Shown here: piece by piece, positions 61,620 through 64,000 of the stretch
How positions within the stretch are numbered: the stretch's first letter is position 1
Layout of the letters: each line of letters starts with the position of its first letter
Assembly: GCA_940671915.1 (NCBI GenBank)
Contig: CALNVZ010003435.1
Location: 4,561,365 to 4,625,364 of the forward strand
Direction of reading: 5' to 3'
Length of the DNA: 64,000 bases
Source of the DNA: Paracentrotus lividus
Lineage: Eukaryota; Echinodermata; Echinoidea; Camarodonta; Echinidae
The notes under the pieces: model-generated
Database searches by the model: none
The model's input: the letters and a program-made list of their open reading frames with translations, nothing else
What the model was told of the DNA's origin: nothing
Translations under genes and position numbers: made by a program

Positions 61620-62390
61620 CACGCATTATTGATCAAATCGTTGACAACTTCTCGCTGCCTATAAAAATTTGATCGGAGTATGTTCCGATCCCAGCTGCCC
61701 TGTATGGCCTAAAGCTCTACAGTGCACGCGCGCACCGGCCTATGAAACCTAATGGCGGATATTGATTGCGCGCTGTCATCGAAGAACGCGCGTGCTACAT
61801 GATCGCTGCCTATTTGGGATATGACTGGAGGGATGCCTCGAAAATGAATGTAAAAGCTTGGAGAGAGGAGCAGGAGGGGAGGAATAGCAACTAGGACAGA
61901 CTATATCTTCTTTCAATCACATACATCCCGGTTTATGATGAGGTATTTAGTTAGCCATGTTTCAAGATGATTCAACATCATTCCAACTCCTTCGTCTCAT
62001 TTCATTTATATTCTCTCTCCCCTTTCTCTTTCTCTTTCTAAATCTTGTTCGCCGATGATTGTAATTATGATTTTGTTGGATAGTCCTTTGTTATAACCCC
62101 ACTTTTACTACATAATTTACTTTATCTAACTCATCTCACTGCTATATTGTCCATTTTTTCAGTACCTCCCAGAAAATCCTCTCGGAGGAAATCTTTAACT
62201 CTATGATTCACACATTACGGGGAGAAACTCGGACATCGCTCCCGTGTCTGCAGGTTCTTGGGATAACCCAAGGCTTTCAGGCAGCTCTCTCTGCACCTCA
62301 CCGCTCTTCTGTGAAAACAAAAACGTGTTCAATTATTCAATTACAACGATTAACGATTTCCAGTCGCTTGTACGATGGGTGTTCCTGACA
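61620..62390. other. No supported gene
   Basis: A CpG-containing patch at about 61720-61800 (CACGCGCGCACCGG, GATTGCGCGC, GAACGCGCGTGC) includes another ATGGCGG word. No transcript can be supported. Confidence 0.4.
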
Positions 62391-62905
62391 AGTTTGTGAG
62401 CTCACCGAGGATTTGAATAAGTACCCGGTCATACCCAGCTATTAAAGGAGCCCTATACTCTCCCAATTTCCCCTCCGCTCCCCCTATACCTTCGTTACCG
62501 CACAACCCCATCCCCCTGTTCCTGACAAGTTTGTGAGCTCACCGAGGATTTGAATAAGTATTCGGTCATACCCAGTGTTATAAATGAATTCTTTGGTATT
62601 AATGCCCCTCCCCCTTACCTCCGTTACCCTCACAAGCCCACCCCCTGTCCCTCACAAGTTTGTGAGCTCACCGGGGATTTGAATACGTACCAGGTCATAC
62701 AAAGAATTATAGAGGAACCCTTTGGTATAACTACTCCCTCCCCCTCCTCCCACCCACAAACACATCTCTGCTGTTTCTGACAAATGTGTGCACTTATCGA
62801 GGACTTAAATTATGTGTCATACTCCATCCCTATCCAGATATACCTGACATAGCCTATAAACATACCCGGTCATACTTACATTACAGATGACTCCTCTGCC
62901 ACGCC
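62391..62905. repeat. ~127-bp tandem array, about 4 units
   Basis: Units begin GTTCCTGACAAGTTTGTGAG near 62391, 62518, 62647 and 62773 (periods 127, 129 and 126). Each contains CTCACCGAGGATTTGAATA, then CGGTCATACC, then a C-rich stretch with TTACC. The last unit is diverged. Frames are interrupted and differ between units. Confidence 0.92.
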
Positions 62906-64000
62906 CCTCACACCCCCCCCCTCAGCAATCCTGGACCCTAGGTCTAACATTTACAGTAAGATCAACTGAAAATCTATAGTACCCAATTGTGATCCTTGTT
63001 GGATGCACTTCGTGCATAAAAGTTTCCTTGTGAACCAATCAGAATACTTGCTTCAAATTTACAATAATTTTAGTGATCGTGTGTATTTATGCAACAGGGC
63101 ACAGTTGGGGAATAAGAGGTGTCCCCTATCTCCAGGAACAACATAACATTGCATGTGCCTAATCACCATGGGCGGCGATCTCGGGGGGGGGGGGACACTT
63201 CCTGCCTAGAAATTTATAAAGTTGTCCATCAACCTATGTGACACTCACAGTGTCATCTCGTAACAAGAAAGCTGCGCCCTTGTTAATCACAGAGCAATAA
63301 AAAAAAATTAAAAAATGCCGTTCATGTCTGTATTTCAAATTTCAGTATGCACCCCCATAACATGAACCCGCCACTGCCCAAGCTCCTTGTTATCCCCTTG
63401 TCTTGTTGCGTTCTTGATTAATTCGAAGTGATTACACTGGTTCAGATTTTATCGTTCACAAGCCTCGTACTACCATGTTAGAAGACTTAATTGAAACAGA
63501 ATATTCATTTTAAAGACTTTATCGAAAGCGGACCAACCATGTCATAACTTCAGGCCAGATTTAGATCACCGACTATATTATGTTGAGGAGGATTAATCTT
63601 CATGAAATCGATATGTCTTAATTTTATGAAACAAAAAGGATAATTCTTTAATTTGGTGTACGAAATAATGGTCCATAGTCTGCTACGCTGACTAGAGTTG
63701 TACTGTGACACTGAAATAGTACGGATTTTAAAACGAGAATGCAACGCTGGTTTGCACGCTTCTCTATGAAAAGTCAGTGAAGCGCGCGTTTGAAAATACA
63801 AATCCAGTCTGCGAGAACTTCATAGCAGACTTAATATGTACAATATTTGTAAAGAATTCTAAACCAGGGGTAAAGGTGGTTTAAAATGTGATGTGGCCAT
63901 GCGAGTTTTTTGTTGGAGGTAACTAATTTGTTATTTTTCTCGTGCGATCCTATTGTTTAACTCCGTACAACTTTAGTCAGCGAAGTAGAACTCGCTGGGG
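62906..64000. other. No supported gene
   Basis: Includes C and G runs (62913-62922, 63184-63194). The minus frame at 63550-63801 has no domain. Confidence 0.42.

Overview
The window looks like non-coding nuclear DNA from a metazoan, most likely a marine invertebrate and possibly an echinoderm. It is AT-rich, without operons or compact genes. It has long homopolymer and GA/CT microsatellites, several minisatellites, many short non-autonomous DNA transposons with terminal inverted repeats, and tRNA-derived SINE sequence of a style common in marine invertebrates. The taxon is an inference; no gene in the window fixes it. No open reading frame could be assigned to a known protein family. Two weak coding candidates are listed at low confidence: a possible terminal exon near 29.5-29.8 kb and a Cys-rich frame near 61.3-61.6 kb, both on the minus strand. 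One CpG-richer segment near 60.77-60.85 kb has a promoter-like motif set.

Layout. 0.5-1.5 kb: TA-flanked foldback element. 4.6-5.1 kb and 22.8-23.2 kb: two copies of one TTAA-flanked MITE. 7.85-9.87 kb: a 117-bp tandem array split by two direct copies of a ~470-bp MITE with a 0.64-kb centre. 10.0-10.4 kb: TA-flanked MITE with Tc1/mariner-like ends. 11.6-12.1 kb: TTAA foldback. 13.7-15.6 kb: a CpG-rich MITE beside a 1.6-kb inverted repeat whose loop holds hairpin-forming CACAAATTGTCGCC motifs. 20.8-21.2 kb: small foldback. 23.4-23.9 kb: purine tract. 26.2-27.25 kb: 17-bp minisatellite. 30.3-30.7 kb: tandem duplication. 35.1-35.3 kb: SINE candidate. 38.1-38.9 kb: near-complete 783-bp TTAA palindrome. 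39.15-41.2 kb: TA-flanked 2.07-kb transposon with clustered palindromic subterminal repeats. 43.5-44.3 kb: ~114-bp tandem array. 45.6-46.5 kb: 959-bp TA-flanked element. 54.2-56.7 kb: inverted structure built from GGACAATTACCCCC minisatellites, a unit present three times, and a SINE in only one arm. 58.3-58.6 kb: TTGGTCTAAT repeats. 62.4-62.9 kb: ~127-bp tandem array.

Elements with visible boundaries make up roughly a fifth of the window. They fall into two target-site groups, TTAA (piggyBac-like preference) and TA (Tc1/mariner-like preference). No transposase or reverse transcriptase coding sequence was recognised, so all appear non-autonomous. The long stretches between them show no supported gene and could be intergenic DNA or large introns.
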